Part shown: positions 23,301 to 32,462 of the stretch, one piece after another
How the letters are laid out: the number at the start of each line of letters is the position of its first letter
How positions within the stretch are numbered: the first letter of the stretch is position 1
Source of the DNA: Lineus longissimus
Taxonomy: Eukaryota > Nemertea > Pilidiophora > Heteronemertea > Lineidae
DNA: 64,000 bases
Direction of reading: 5' to 3'
Assembly: GCF_910592395.1 (NCBI RefSeq)
Contig: NC_088313.1
Coordinates: forward strand, 17,502,437 to 17,566,436
Made by a program: the position numbers and the translations under genes
The notes under the pieces: generated by a model
The model's input: the letters and a program-made list of their open reading frames with translations, nothing else
Told to the model about the DNA's origin: nothing
Databases searched by the model: none

Positions 23301-26300
23301 CCTTGACCAGTCTTTCAAGAGGTTCGGTCGTCTCGGCAAATATGTCAACAATTTGTTGGAGAATCGATGAATTCACATGGCGTTCTAGATCGTGGAATTC
23401 ATCGATGAGTTTCTCACAAGCTTCATCGAAGTCAGATCTGTAAGAAATAAACAGTTGATTACTACTGTCATGATCAAAGAAAGAGCTTGGTCTGACTTCT
23501 GCAAGGTTGAAATGAGTGATCTGTACATGCAGAGTCAAGGTACTGGTTATGAAAAGTACCTATATCTAAGCCTTACCCATTGACACATGCAGATTACAAT
23601 ACCCCACCAAGACCAATTTCACATATTTCTTCTAAAATTGGGAAGGCCTATTAAACCATGACCTACTACAATGAGTACTAGAACTGTACATGGTTATCAG
23701 GAATGGATGGATGGACAGATATGATACACATACAGACTGGAAACCATTATGGGTATACTATCACTACCACTAACTTCTTTACATAACTTACACTACAGTT
23801 TGTGAAGTTACAAAAACAAGACAAGTACATGTAACAGAGCATGATATTTCGATCAAATTACCATTTGAGGAAATCTGTCTTTGGTTTGTCTATCATGACT
23901 CTACTAAACTGCAGCAGAAGGTAGTTTTTGTTGGAAGAAGATACATGTTGTGACAGAAAAAAAATCTGTACAATTTAAAATATCATGCCCTGTTACAGGA
24001 TAAGGGGGTAAAACTGGTGGCAAACAGACAGCAAATCATAAACTGTACAAAAAAACATGGGTCATGAATCAAAACAAACCTGGAGAAATTCTTTTTGAAA
24101 AGTGGATAACCTCTGAAAAAGTGGTGTTGTGAGAGTCAAAATCAACACAATTAGACAAAACATGTTGCTTAATTATGGTGAGCAGCATTGTTGGTTAAAT
24201 GATATCTGGAATTGTGAGAGTACTGTGAAATAATGAGGATATATATCCTAGATTTCACAACAAAATAAGGGGACCTTTCCACTTTATTCTTTCATCTGTC
24301 AACTAGTTAACAGACACTTTTAAAGCACCAGAAAACATTGATGGATTTTGTCATTTTAACTTCGGGAACAATGATGTAAGAGGGAATGTCAGATTATTTG
24401 TTATCTGGAAAACAACTCAAAATATAGACTGATATCACTTGAAGATTTTTACCTTATTTCAGCATAATCAGGATATTTCTTCATACTTTTTAGATATTCT
24501 GACACTGATGACCGCCGACGTAATATCTGAAAAAAATAGATGATGAAAATGCAGTCGAGAACCTATTACAAATTTACATTTATCAAGTTTCTTTCAAAAA
24601 TTTTCATACTTGTAACAGCCATTCCATAGCAGGCCTTCTAATGCCTCAAGCTATGAGAGGACAAATTGCATTTCTATACTCACTGTTTTACAACACTGTA
24701 TAATGATATTCCTGTGAATCTCAGCTGACATATGGGCCACTGACATACTGTGGCGCACGACTGCCTCCATCAGAGTATCCAGTTCAAAGTTATCCATGTT
24801 GGAGCGTTGTTCTGGTGACAAGTGAACCAAAATCTGGAAAATACCAACCTTCAATATGTACTTACATGTAGTGTACTATGTAGCTGAAACAATGAGCATG
24901 CCATACTGCGCAGAAAAAGGGCCGGTCAAATAATGTTTTCAAACTGAACTGTCTAATGTAGGATACCACTGACATGTCTTGTTTTAGGTTAATAGGCTTG
25001 TGGTATCTGCGAATGGCAGGACACACAGGGTACATCTAAAAAGTAGTAATGAACAACTTTTGCTACCGTACCTCATCGAGTCTAGACACAAAATGTCCTG
25101 GTTCATCCGTGTTATCATCGAGGTCATCCTGATTTTCCACGATCCTATTCTCGACGGCTTTGATGACATCATCAATGGCTGACAGTATCTGGTTAATCAC
25201 ATAATCTTTGCTGGCCTGAAAACAAGCACGTGATGAGATTAAAACTCACTTGTAAAGAAGTTTGTCTTATTTGAATAAGGATACCTGAGGGAAAAAGGAA
25301 CGCAGTGAACATGAAAAAGCTTTTAAAGGTCAGCAAAACTCACCAAGGCCTGAGGATTCTGTTGGTATTTGACACAAGTCTGCATGGAAGAACAAAGCAT
25401 TGGTCCTGATTTCCTCAGTAAGGTCATGCCAATCAATAATCGCTCTCGTTGTCGTGGATTTGTCAATTCCTGTTGGCGGGTCTCAACAAGGCTGGATAAC
25501 AACATTAGTGCTTCAGTAAAACCCTGCAAAAACACAAAAATAATAGCTGTTCATTTTGCTTCAGACAAGAGTGGGAGCACTTGATGCATTTTTGAAAAAC
25601 AACACCCCCCCTCAGAAATCCTTGCGCTGCCAATCAATTCACTGTTTTATTCTACTTTTCAAAGAAAATTTCAGCAACTTCATTGTGACTTGATGAGTGG
25701 ATCTTAAATACGATTTGTTGCTACCTTGAATGCCAGGACCAGTGCTTTCATGGACTTGACGCCAATGACGAGCCCCGTTCTCTCCTCGAGGAGGCGGGCT
25801 GCTGACACAATCCTCCTCACATCAGCATCATCGGATACAAGCAACACCTAAGGAAAAAAAAAACTTGTTGGCTAGGAAAACAGCTTATAAATAACACAAG
25901 ACATGAAGATTTTAAGAACTATCATTATCACAGGAGCGAGCTATATCAAACACAATACATATGTACATGCAGCACTAATTCTTTCTTAACTTGCAGCTCA
26001 TTAATACTTAGAAGAATGCTCTTCATTAATTAACCATGCCATACCATGAGTCATGTACACTGTATGTCATAACAACAATGCATGTGCATGTTTAAGTAAC
26101 TGTAGTGCTGCAGAAGAGCTATGAATGAAAATCAGCTACACCCATTCCAACATGCCTTCACCAAGACTACGCCTTCACGGAGACCATGAATTAGCGCCAC
26201 AGTCGGCAAGAGGTACACATGTAGACCAAAATTGCAAGATTTTAAATTGGTTACGCATACATATACATGTACATGTCACATGAAAAGCAGTCACAAAGAA

Positions 26301-28010
26301 CTTGTACCTGCGTGTCCAGATACACAAAATCTGGAAATTTTGTTCCAGTTTTTGCCAATTGCGAAACTGAGTAGGCCATAGTCAGACAGATCACTTCCCA
26401 GCCTTATCTTTTTTCAAGAAATCCGCCCCAACATAACAAAAAAACATATAATGTTCTTCTTTCCAAAGTATTCTAGGCCTAATTGAATTAATCAATCAAA
26501 TAATTACTACACACTAACATAACCAGACATACATACATTAGACATGACGGAGTCGGAGAGCACAAATAGGATTTATGAATGTCACTAATTCCTGTTTGCG
26601 GCAATCCTCTCAAAGCCTTTGGAATGCGATCGTGCTACACAAGGCAGTTGTATATCAATCTCTGCTCTAAAATAACATGTCTTATGTCGCCAATCAATAT
26701 CTTCTTTCTTCTTCAATATGATTACAGGATCAATATCCATGTGTACATGTACATGTGAATACTAGTCAGAACAATAACACGCACATTTGTTATTCCCAAT
26801 GCCCAGTTTCTTTTTAATTTCACAATTAACCCCCTCAATGGTTGATGGCGACAACATAATCAAAGACTTTAAACAGTAAATAACTCAAAGGTTCAAGGTG
26901 TTAAATTACTTTTTGTTTCAAGGTGTCAGGACCACTAAGTACAGGATAAACCTTTATCATGTCATTGTATAATGTACGCTATTAAGTATAGATTTAATCC
27001 ATATTATTTGTTGAATGGTAAAATGATTTTTGTAACACCCAACAATTGCAAAGTGAAAGTTTCACTACCTTCATTGTTCCTTCCAGAACATCTTTTGCAG
27101 TTCTCACAAGATGGCGCCATGCTTCCTTGCTGCGTGGCTCCAACTCAAGGCGTCGTGTTGTCACAACAAAGTTATTACCAGCCAGGAGGAGAAGGTCACA
27201 AGCGCTTGGCATCTGGTTGTGTAGTTCCTTAAAGTAAAACCCTTTTCAGCGATAAAATATGTTGTCCAACTTATGCATACATTTCTATCACATCATATTT
27301 GTTTAGTCCATAAAGTAGCCCAGTCTTTGCTGATCTTAAACCAGAATTGCAGGGGTGCAAGGTTTGCCGATCTAATGTTTTTTGAAAACTGACCTGGTCA
27401 TTCGAAATGTCTGCATTTCTCTGTGCATGTTCGATGAGGCTTTCACTTGCACGGAGGACATTCTCTGCAAAGGGAACCATATGGGACGGAAAGCTAGCAT
27501 CGCCCTTCTCATGGGAATCTGTTAATAAAATCAACTGGGAAACCTGAAAGAAAATGCAGAAGGCTGCTTTAGTGAAAAAAAAGAAGTGAGCGGTTGTTTC
27601 CATTTAAAAACAGACACAACCTTACGTCGGTTAAGGTCCGTAGATAGGACGACTGGTACGGGGCCTCTGGCGGATCGGAACGAGTACACTGACGACGATG
27701 TCGTCTTTGTTGGATTGTATCTACAGATGCTCTCCAGTAAACGACCACCTCTGATTTGTACAAACTATGTTTCTTCACGGTCAAAGATCCGAGATTAAGC
27801 TTGCATTTATCGTGTCCCCTTTTAGACATATTATTTTCTAGACCAAATCTCATAACATGATGTACTACTATGACTATTATTATAGTACATCATTACATGC
27901 TGTAGTGTAAACACAACCGTCGAACAAACCTGGGCTGCAATCGGCGCTAAAACACGCTCGATCGCCTTTGTTTGAACTAGGCTCGATAAAAGACTGTTAG
28001 TGGCCTCCAT
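11359..28010 (-). CDS. Expanded vinculin/alpha-catenin superfamily protein, 28 exons, 1,545 aa
   Basis: Members of this family link cadherin or integrin adhesion sites to F-actin. I joined 28 minus-strand exons with GT-AG borders and consistent phases: 28010-27930, 27543-27394, 27227-27069, 25847-25725, 25523-25344, 25215-25072, 24833-24684, 24526-24453, 23437-23151, 23022-22813, 22572-22375, 22160-21957, 21672-21427, 21215-21044, 20943-20811, 20652-20542, 19086-18906, 18789-18555, 18357-18174, 17947-17848, 17692-17492, 17246-17124, 16858-16651, 15496-15331, 14262-14128, 13972-13769, 11721-11635 and 11550-11359. They total 4,638 nt, divisible by three. Family signatures are AIERVLAPIAAQ at the N-terminus, VLLVSDDADVRRIV, ETRQQEL, ASKDYV, several W-motif helices, and KWEDDRNAIVRVAKEM plus EMASFTRG in the tail. 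No signal peptide or membrane segment is seen, so it is cytoplasmic. The start ATG (28008-28010) is chosen because the next codons match the family N-terminus. It does not fit vinculin, alpha-catenin or alpha-catulin exactly, because it is longer and mixes features of the first two; orthology is open. Confidence 0.85.
12373..12460. mobile_element. 88-bp palindromic MITE-like element in intron 26
   Basis: The left arm CGTCACACTACTAACATAAG and the right arm reading back as CGTCACACTAATAATACATA form a near-perfect 30-bp inverted repeat. They continue inward to GTGCCTAACTC and GAGTTAGGCAC. The ~26-bp loop is itself partly complementary (TTTTTGG/CCAAAA). It carries no coding sequence. Termini and target duplication are not sharply defined. 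Confidence 0.7.
13481..13735 (-). mobile_element. tRNA-derived SINE in intron 26
   Basis: Read on the minus strand, the element starts GGGGCAGCGGTAGCGCAGTG, a tRNA head with an A box. It has a clear B box GTGGGTTCGACTCCC at 13,671-13,685. A body follows, with AAAGCGCTTTGAGCGAGACC, and the 3' end has GCGCTATATAAAAG followed by an ATT/ATA-rich tail. This is the standard SINE layout: RNA polymerase III head, body and LINE-like tail. It lies only ~35 bases beyond the exon 26 donor, in the same orientation as the gene. Confidence 0.8.
15331..15496 (-). other. Pro/Ser/Arg linker before the tail (exon 24, residues ~1285-1340)
   Basis: Exon 24 contains MSPRIGSPVPGTPIIRSRSG followed by SPVPFGRSRHLTP. 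It sits where vinculin has its proline-rich strap between head and tail. It is shorter and richer in Arg and Ser-Pro than the vinculin strap and lacks an FPPPP-type run, so Ena/VASP binding is not predicted. Phosphorylation or SH3 binding is possible but unproven. Confidence 0.6.
16651..21215 (-). other. Extra tandem helical modules (exons 14-23, residues ~736-1285)
   Basis: This stretch has no counterpart of equal length in vinculin or alpha-catenin. W-motif helices recur: AEEWSLKVCQLENAVDEVLD (W834, across exons 15/16), SREWASKVYCLCMVMDRLSA (W950, exon 18), QCQWVAKTIHLCNLLEELTK (W1071, exons 19/20) and LRWACRLHIFKVSLMGLDKV (W1192, exon 22). Their spacing is 116, 121 and 121 residues, which is the size of a vinculin four-helix bundle. 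The first module also has QLTPQVIDKAKKV, very like the LTPQV helix of vinculin, upstream of its W. I infer duplicated bundles. What they bind is unknown. Confidence 0.7.
20454..20500. mobile_element. Transposon end remnant, CAGTGGAACC type
   Basis: TA followed by CAGTGGAACCTCCCATGGCG is a typical terminal sequence of pogo/Tc1-like transposons and matches the ends of the MITE at 5,064. I found no opposite end nearby, so only one terminus is supported. It lies in intron 15-16 flanking sequence of the vinculin-family gene. Confidence 0.5.
21427..21672 (-). other. Ser/Thr-rich linker (exon 13, residues ~654-735)
   Basis: Exon 13 (82 codons) lacks the heptad-like pattern of its neighbours. It is rich in Ser, Thr, Asp and Asn and holds clustered S/T-P sites (GTPRSRTSDVS, LSPSKLDMSKFD, SSPKKAS). 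It is probably a disordered hinge between the orthodox middle bundles and the extra bundles. Such S/T-P sites could be phosphorylated, but this is inference. Confidence 0.6.
21957..25215 (-). other. Middle helical bundles with canonical W-motif (exons 6-12, residues ~232-653)
   Basis: Exon 6 starts ASKDYVINQILSAIDDVIKA, matching the alpha-catenin helix with (N/S)-(R/K)-D-Y-V. Exon 9 has a long helical stretch containing IFAETTEPLERLVKAA, equivalent to the alpha-catenin/vinculin segment ending in a T-x-P-L-x-x-L helix. Exon 10 has KREWTSDVESLVSTLDEMMD, the conserved W-motif (W495). Exon 11 has GSKALIGRARRAAEIATKVV, the R-A-x-R helix. Exon 12 has ITDKDLHHSLIKRSELLLKC, closest to the vinculin helix after its N-I-S-D-P motif. 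The order follows the family, so this part is orthodox. Confidence 0.75.
25344..28010 (-). other. Vinculin-family head region (exons 1-5, residues 1-231)
   Basis: This part of the gene corresponds to the N-terminal head (vinculin D1; alpha-catenin N domain). In the family this head binds talin or beta-catenin. The N-terminal AIERVLAPIAAQ aligns with the start of vinculin. VLLVSDDADVRRIVSAARLL (exon 4) matches the helix where vinculin and alpha-catenin have LL-(T/A)-D-(E/M)-A-(E/D)-V. Exon 5 carries ETRQQELTNPRQRE, the conserved RQQEL helix. All five exons end in phase 0. Which partner it binds cannot be read from sequence. Intron 3 (25,848-27,068) is 1.2 kb and rich in ACATGTAC words. Confidence 0.8.
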
Positions 28011-28822
28011 TTTAATAACATTACATGTACAAAAGTACAAAAATCGGTGGTAAAATAACCAAAAATATGTGATAAAAGTTTCAAAACATTTTTTAGTTTG
28101 TTTATTTTTTTTCCTTTGGTTTGCTCATTCTTTTGTAAACATTGGTGGACTAATTCCACAGCGACCGTATCTCTGCGCGGCAAAGACAGTCTCCGAGCGT
28201 TGAAATTGTTTGACTGTGGATCGACTGGTCACGGGTTCGACCCCCTTGAATCTGCCGCACTTTTCTCTTTTTTTCTTCTTCCTTATCTTGTTATCTCATC
28301 AACCATATACTGATGTCAACATTTTCATTAGTATCATTATCATACCCCGCATCCAAACTTATCAAACTGCAGCACACACTGATTCCGGGCGTTCGAGTAC
28401 TACCGACGATGGATCGAATCGGCTGCTGGTATTTTCGAGGATACATTGGAATTAGGGTATACTGAGCTTCAGACCTTTTATGCTTCTTAATTCGTCATAT
28501 CGAGAGGCGGAGGATATTGTAAACCACTGGTGCCTAGATGGTTAAGGGGTACGCAGGTCGTTGACGTATATTTACTGTTTGGTCCAATCATATCTAGTTC
28601 CTACTTCTAACGCCAATCAACTCCAATAGTCAGTAGTCAAACGCTCGAGCGCTATCTGTATACAATTGGTTGGTGTATAAGTTTTCCCGACCGCTGCAAG
28701 TTAGTTCAGTCCGACTTTGTGTTTTAAGGATGCGGGTTACTTTGTTGCCCGATGACCATCCTCCTCCCTCTGTACACAAGCTCGGTCAATTGTGTCGAAT
28801 GTTGGCCTGTGCTTTGGTTCAT
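28011..28822. other. 5' flank of the vinculin-family gene
   Basis: The start codon is at 28,008-28,010, so this stretch should contain the 5' UTR and promoter, but I see no decisive TATA or initiator element. A GGTTCGACCCCC word near 28,234 resembles a pol III B box. No matching A box or cloverleaf could be drawn, so no tRNA is called. Confidence 0.4.
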
Positions 28823-30212
28823 GCCCATTTCGCCTTGTCTTTTTTCGCCTTTTCCCATTTTGCCTTTAAAAAATATACATTTCGCCTTCTCCTATTTCGC
28901 CTTTTCCAATTTTGCCTCTTCCCAATCCGCCTTATTCTATCTCGCCTTTGTCTTTTTTCGCCTTTTCATCTTTCGCCTTATGCTATTTTGCCTCTGTTTT
29001 ATCTTGCCTTATCACAAGTTGCCTTATCCATTCTTGCCTTCGTCTCAGTTTGCCATTGTCTTAATCTGCCTTCTCCTATTTCACCTTGTCCTAATTTACC
29101 TTTGTCCTAATTCGCCTTCATCCTATCTCGCCTTTACCCGCCCCGCCTTTGTATTATTTCGCCTTCTTCCCATTTCGCCTTCTTCCTACTTTGCAACAAA
29201 CTTGGTGTCTTTACCCAGGTTTGTTGAGTCAATCTTCAACAGTGTTGAAGGGCTTCTAGGGTCCATTCGGGGGTACCCCCAACCAAAACCCGGTGGACAT
29301 TGCCAAAATTACAAGTGTAGATAACTTCTCAGCCATTATAGTCATATTACATTACATACCATATTACAAAAGACTTTTGTCTCTTTTACCCATGTTTGTG
29401 GGGCCAATCTTTCATATAAGAGTGTTTCCACGAATTATGTTTTGGTACCCTACGCAAGGCTGTTGTTTAATTACCAATATTTTCAAATCTTCATAACTTC
29501 TGAACCATCTACATGTAAGCTTACATGTATCTCCAAAACCAACTTAGTATCTTTACCCATGTTTGTCAAATCTTAGAGTTTTCCAAGTCTTTCATGGAAA
29601 TATTTTGGCATAGTGTTTTGGCATTCTTTGATAAGTAAGACTTGTGACCTGGTACTATATAGGAGGGATGGGGGTGCTAAGTATTTTATTGATCATTCAA
29701 AGTGTGAGTGCTTCTGAAGTTCATTATTATGGACTATGGTCAATAGGCCTACTCAAATCCAGCAATCTGGAAGATGTATTCCTTTGATCATTGGGGAATT
29801 ATGAGGCCTTCTCACAGAACGAGTTAGCTCTCAAGACAACAAGGCAAAATAGAACAAAGGCAAGATAAGCAAAGGCGGATTGATAAAAGGCGAAGTGAGA
29901 TATGGCGAAACGGGAGAAGGCAAAATGGGAAGAAGGCGAATTGACACAAAGGTCAATCAAGAAAACGCAAGATGAGATAAGGCAGGATGAAACCAAGGCA
30001 GAATAGGACAAAGGCGAAATAAGAAAAGGCAAACTAGGATGAGGCAAAATGAGAGGAAGGCGAGTTAGGAAGAAGGCCAATTGGAACAAAGGCGAGATAA
30101 GATGATGGCAAAATCGTAGAAGGCGAATTGAGAAAAGGCAAGTTAGGAGAAGGCTAAATGGGAGAAGGCAAAATTGGATAAGGCGAATAAGGATAAGGCG
30201 GAATGGGCAGAT
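28823..30212. mobile_element. Fold-back element with CGCCTT-repeat arms
   Basis: The left arm (about 28,823-29,185) is a chain of degenerate 14-17-bp units of the type TTCGCCTTxTCCxAT. The right arm (about 29,840-30,212) is the reverse complement, units of the type AAGGCGAAxTxGGA. The outer ends match as an inverted repeat: GCCCATTTCGCCTT at 28,823 and AAGGCGGAATGGGC ending at 30,208. The ~650-bp centre has no transposase frame. This is the architecture of fold-back (long, repetitive inverted repeat) transposons. Open frames across the arms are translations of the repeat and not genes. Confidence 0.65.
29189..29590. repeat. Three degenerate ~170-bp units in the fold-back core
   Basis: A motif like ACTTxGTxTCTTTACCCA followed by GTTTGT occurs near 29,199, 29,370 and 29,545. 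Each is followed by a CAATCTTnnA-like word. The units are diverged but evenly spaced at about 170 bp. Confidence 0.5.
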
Positions 30213-30769
30213 ACCTGCGCTTTAGGACGCCTGATGACCAATTAATTAGATGTTCGAGTGACCCTGCTCGTAGGGTCGGAGAAACGAACAGCGAACATTG
30301 ACCCCGGATTTCCTCAGGATGGCTTTAGATGTAGACAAACTTGTTACTGATGGGAGTAATGCTGACAAAATCGGAGTGATTTATAAGCGTCTCGCAAGTT
30401 TATTTGTAAGTATAGATTAAACCAGTTAGGTTGCGGAAAATACTCGCCACATTTATCCGAGGACTTTATTTGACACGTGGCGGAAAACGACAGTGAAACC
30501 ACCTGCTATGTTTCTGAATCGAGAACGTCCTAATCCTAGTCAGCAGTGAAGGACATGGCAGATTCATCTTGACCACAAAAGCTTTTGCATCTCCCAAGAT
30601 CCGGTTATGTTATGGGAAGGTTCAGGGAGTTGCAACTCCCTGAAAAGGGCGAGAAGGCGGCCAGTGCACGATTCTGCTGACACGGCCTGGTCCAGCTGGA
30701 CTTATGCTAATTGCTTTGATACCATAAAAAAATAATCGTCGCCCAAAAAGGCAAAAAAGTGTTATAAAA
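30213..30769. other. Spacer, nothing supported
   Basis: A short plus-strand frame begins ATGGCTTTAGATGTAGACAA near 30,319 and is followed by a GT at a plausible splice position. It is too short and isolated to call an exon. Confidence 0.35.
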
Positions 30770-30849
30770 GTTGCGCTTGGTAGGATTCGAACCCACAACA
30801 CAGGTCATGCCAGTCTGACGCTCTATGCTCTGAGCTAACGCGCCACAAC
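30770..30849 (-). repeat. tRNA-like sequence (SINE head or tRNA pseudogene)
   Basis: On the minus strand the sequence has a D-arm TTAGCTCAGAGCATAGAGC with a GCUC/GAGC stem, and a perfect T-arm GTGGGTTCGAATCCTAC. The acceptor stem pairs only partly and the anticodon stem has mismatches, so a working tRNA is unlikely. A matching B-box fragment, GTTGTGGGTTCGAACC, is at 31,210-31,225 on the plus strand. This suggests that both derive from one tRNA-related SINE family. Confidence 0.5.
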
Positions 30850-31434
30850 TGCTGAAAGTTGTTCGACCACTTTGTGGAGTTTGATTTGCCCTTTCTTCGA
30901 CGATTTGCGCATGTCCCTGCCATGATTAGCCCCTTTGCGCATGACCATGTCACGATCAGCCCATTTGCGCATGTCTTTGGAATGGCACTGTGATGGCCAG
31001 GGCATTTTCAAATTGCGTGGTGAACAAACACTCCCGATTTCTCATGTTAGACCGTGTTGACGTTGTCAAAAAGCGTGATCAAATGTAAGTACGATGTTCT
31101 TTGTTACTGTTTATTAGGCGTATTTAGTCACTGTTGATTTTTCAGCCGAAATATTATGTTCTAAAGGTACTGCGGTGTATACCAATCAATACACTGCATG
31201 CATGCCTCGTGTTGTGGGTTCGAACCAAATAAGCGGAGATGTGCCGAAGGCTTCCATCTTTGACCTTGCACCTCCACCGCATATTAATATCGTCTTTTAT
31301 TGTTATGTTTTAGGTCACGTACCCGTAATAAACGTCTAAGCCATATTTCAGTTGAATAAAGACAATCCGCCACACTCATAACTTTTTCCCAGAGGATTCC
31401 GATTAGTTAATGAGGAACGCTTTCCATCCAAATA

Positions 31435-31560
31435 CAGTGGAACCTCTGTTAGCGAACACCTCTCTATTAAGGACAACCTCTCTATTAAGGACACAAGTTT
31501 TGGTCCCAAAATTGGTCGTTTCCATTCAATTTGACCTCGTGAATCATTTCGACCTACTTT
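31435..31560. mobile_element. Transposon end remnant, CAGTGGAACC type
   Basis: After a TA dinucleotide the sequence runs CAGTGGAACCTCTGTTAGCG, then has two copies of CCTCTCTATTAAGGACA. Such ends are characteristic of pogo/Tc1-like DNA transposons. No transposase frame and no opposite end were found. Confidence 0.55.
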
Positions 31561-31734
31561 GAGATGTAAGAGGCCCCTATTGGCGGCTTTGTGTAACTAT
31601 ATCTTGCCTGCCTAGCTGCTGCCTATATTCTCCCTTTAATATCAACACCAGTGACTGGTGATGTTTCCTAAACACCAGACCGATTTAATTGTGGTTTGCA
31701 CAGGGTTGTCATCAATCTTGTTGTCCATATGAGA

Positions 31735-32262
31735 TTGTATTCTTCTGTCTTTGCAGACAGCTCTACTGCAAGAGCAGGCCTAGATTTTTGGTATCGGGCG
31801 GTTCTTCAACCGAAGGAGGGTCAAGTTTGGAGGCGCTACAAGGTTAGAATAGATATTAGTTTGTAAAGTGAAAAAGTTTGAAAGTTTGTGAAATTGTATC
31901 CTTCTATCTTTGTAGAAAGTTCTACAGGAAGAGCAGGCCTAGTGCAGGCAAAGATTTCTGGTATCGGGAGGTTCTTCAACCGAAGGAGGGTCTATTTTGG
32001 AGGCAAGCTACAAGGTTAGAATAGATATTAGTTTGTAAAGTGAAAAAGTTTGAAAGTTTATGAAATTGTACCCTTCTATCTTTGCAGAAAGTTCTACTGG
32101 AAGAGCAGGCCTAGATATCTGGTATCAGGAGGTTCTTCAACCGAAGGAGGGTCTAGTTTGGAGGCAAGTCACAAGGTTAGAATAGATATTAGTTTGTAAA
32201 GTGAAAAAGTTTGACAGTTCAACTGGAAGTGCAGGACTGGATATCAGGTATCGGGAGGTTTT
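31735..32262. repeat. ~165-bp tandem repeat, about three units
   Basis: The word GGTTCTTCAACCGAAGGAGG recurs near 31,799, 31,968 and 32,128, with matching upstream TTCTxTCTTTGCAGAAAG and downstream GTTAGAATAGATATTAGTTT blocks. A fourth, partial unit ends near 32,262. It precedes the 286-bp satellite but is not the same sequence. Confidence 0.8.
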
Positions 32263-32329
32263 TCTTTAGAATCCTATTTTTAAATCCCACTTGCACGTTT
32301 TCTTTAGTAATGACTTTTATTTTATCCTG

Positions 32330-32455
32330 TATTGATGTTTTAATGTTTTATTATAAATTGTAAAGCGCTTAGAAGTTTTAACAACGTTAAGCGCTATACA
32401 ATTTTTTTAATAATAATAATGATAATAATAATAATAACACTAATAATTGATAATC
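32330..32455 (+). mobile_element. SINE/LINE 3' tail fragment with AAT microsatellite
   Basis: TTGTAAAGCGCTTAGAAG, then TTAAGCGCTATACAATTTTT, then an (AAT)n-like run. This is the same 3' design as the SINE at 13,481-13,735 (AAAGCGCTT, GCGCTATA, AT-rich microsatellite). I read it as the tail of a related retroelement whose 5' part is missing or unrecognised. Confidence 0.5.
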
Positions 32456-32462
32456 AATAATG

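Noticed and set aside
28160-28250. Possible tRNA with a GGTTCGACCCCC B box
   Set aside because: No A box, D-arm or acceptor pairing could be drawn.
28670-29324. Plus-strand open frames of 146 and 190 codons rich in Phe, Leu, Ser and Pro
   Set aside because: They are translations of the CGCCTT repeat arm of the fold-back element. The matching frame at 29,799-30,089 on the minus strand is the other arm.
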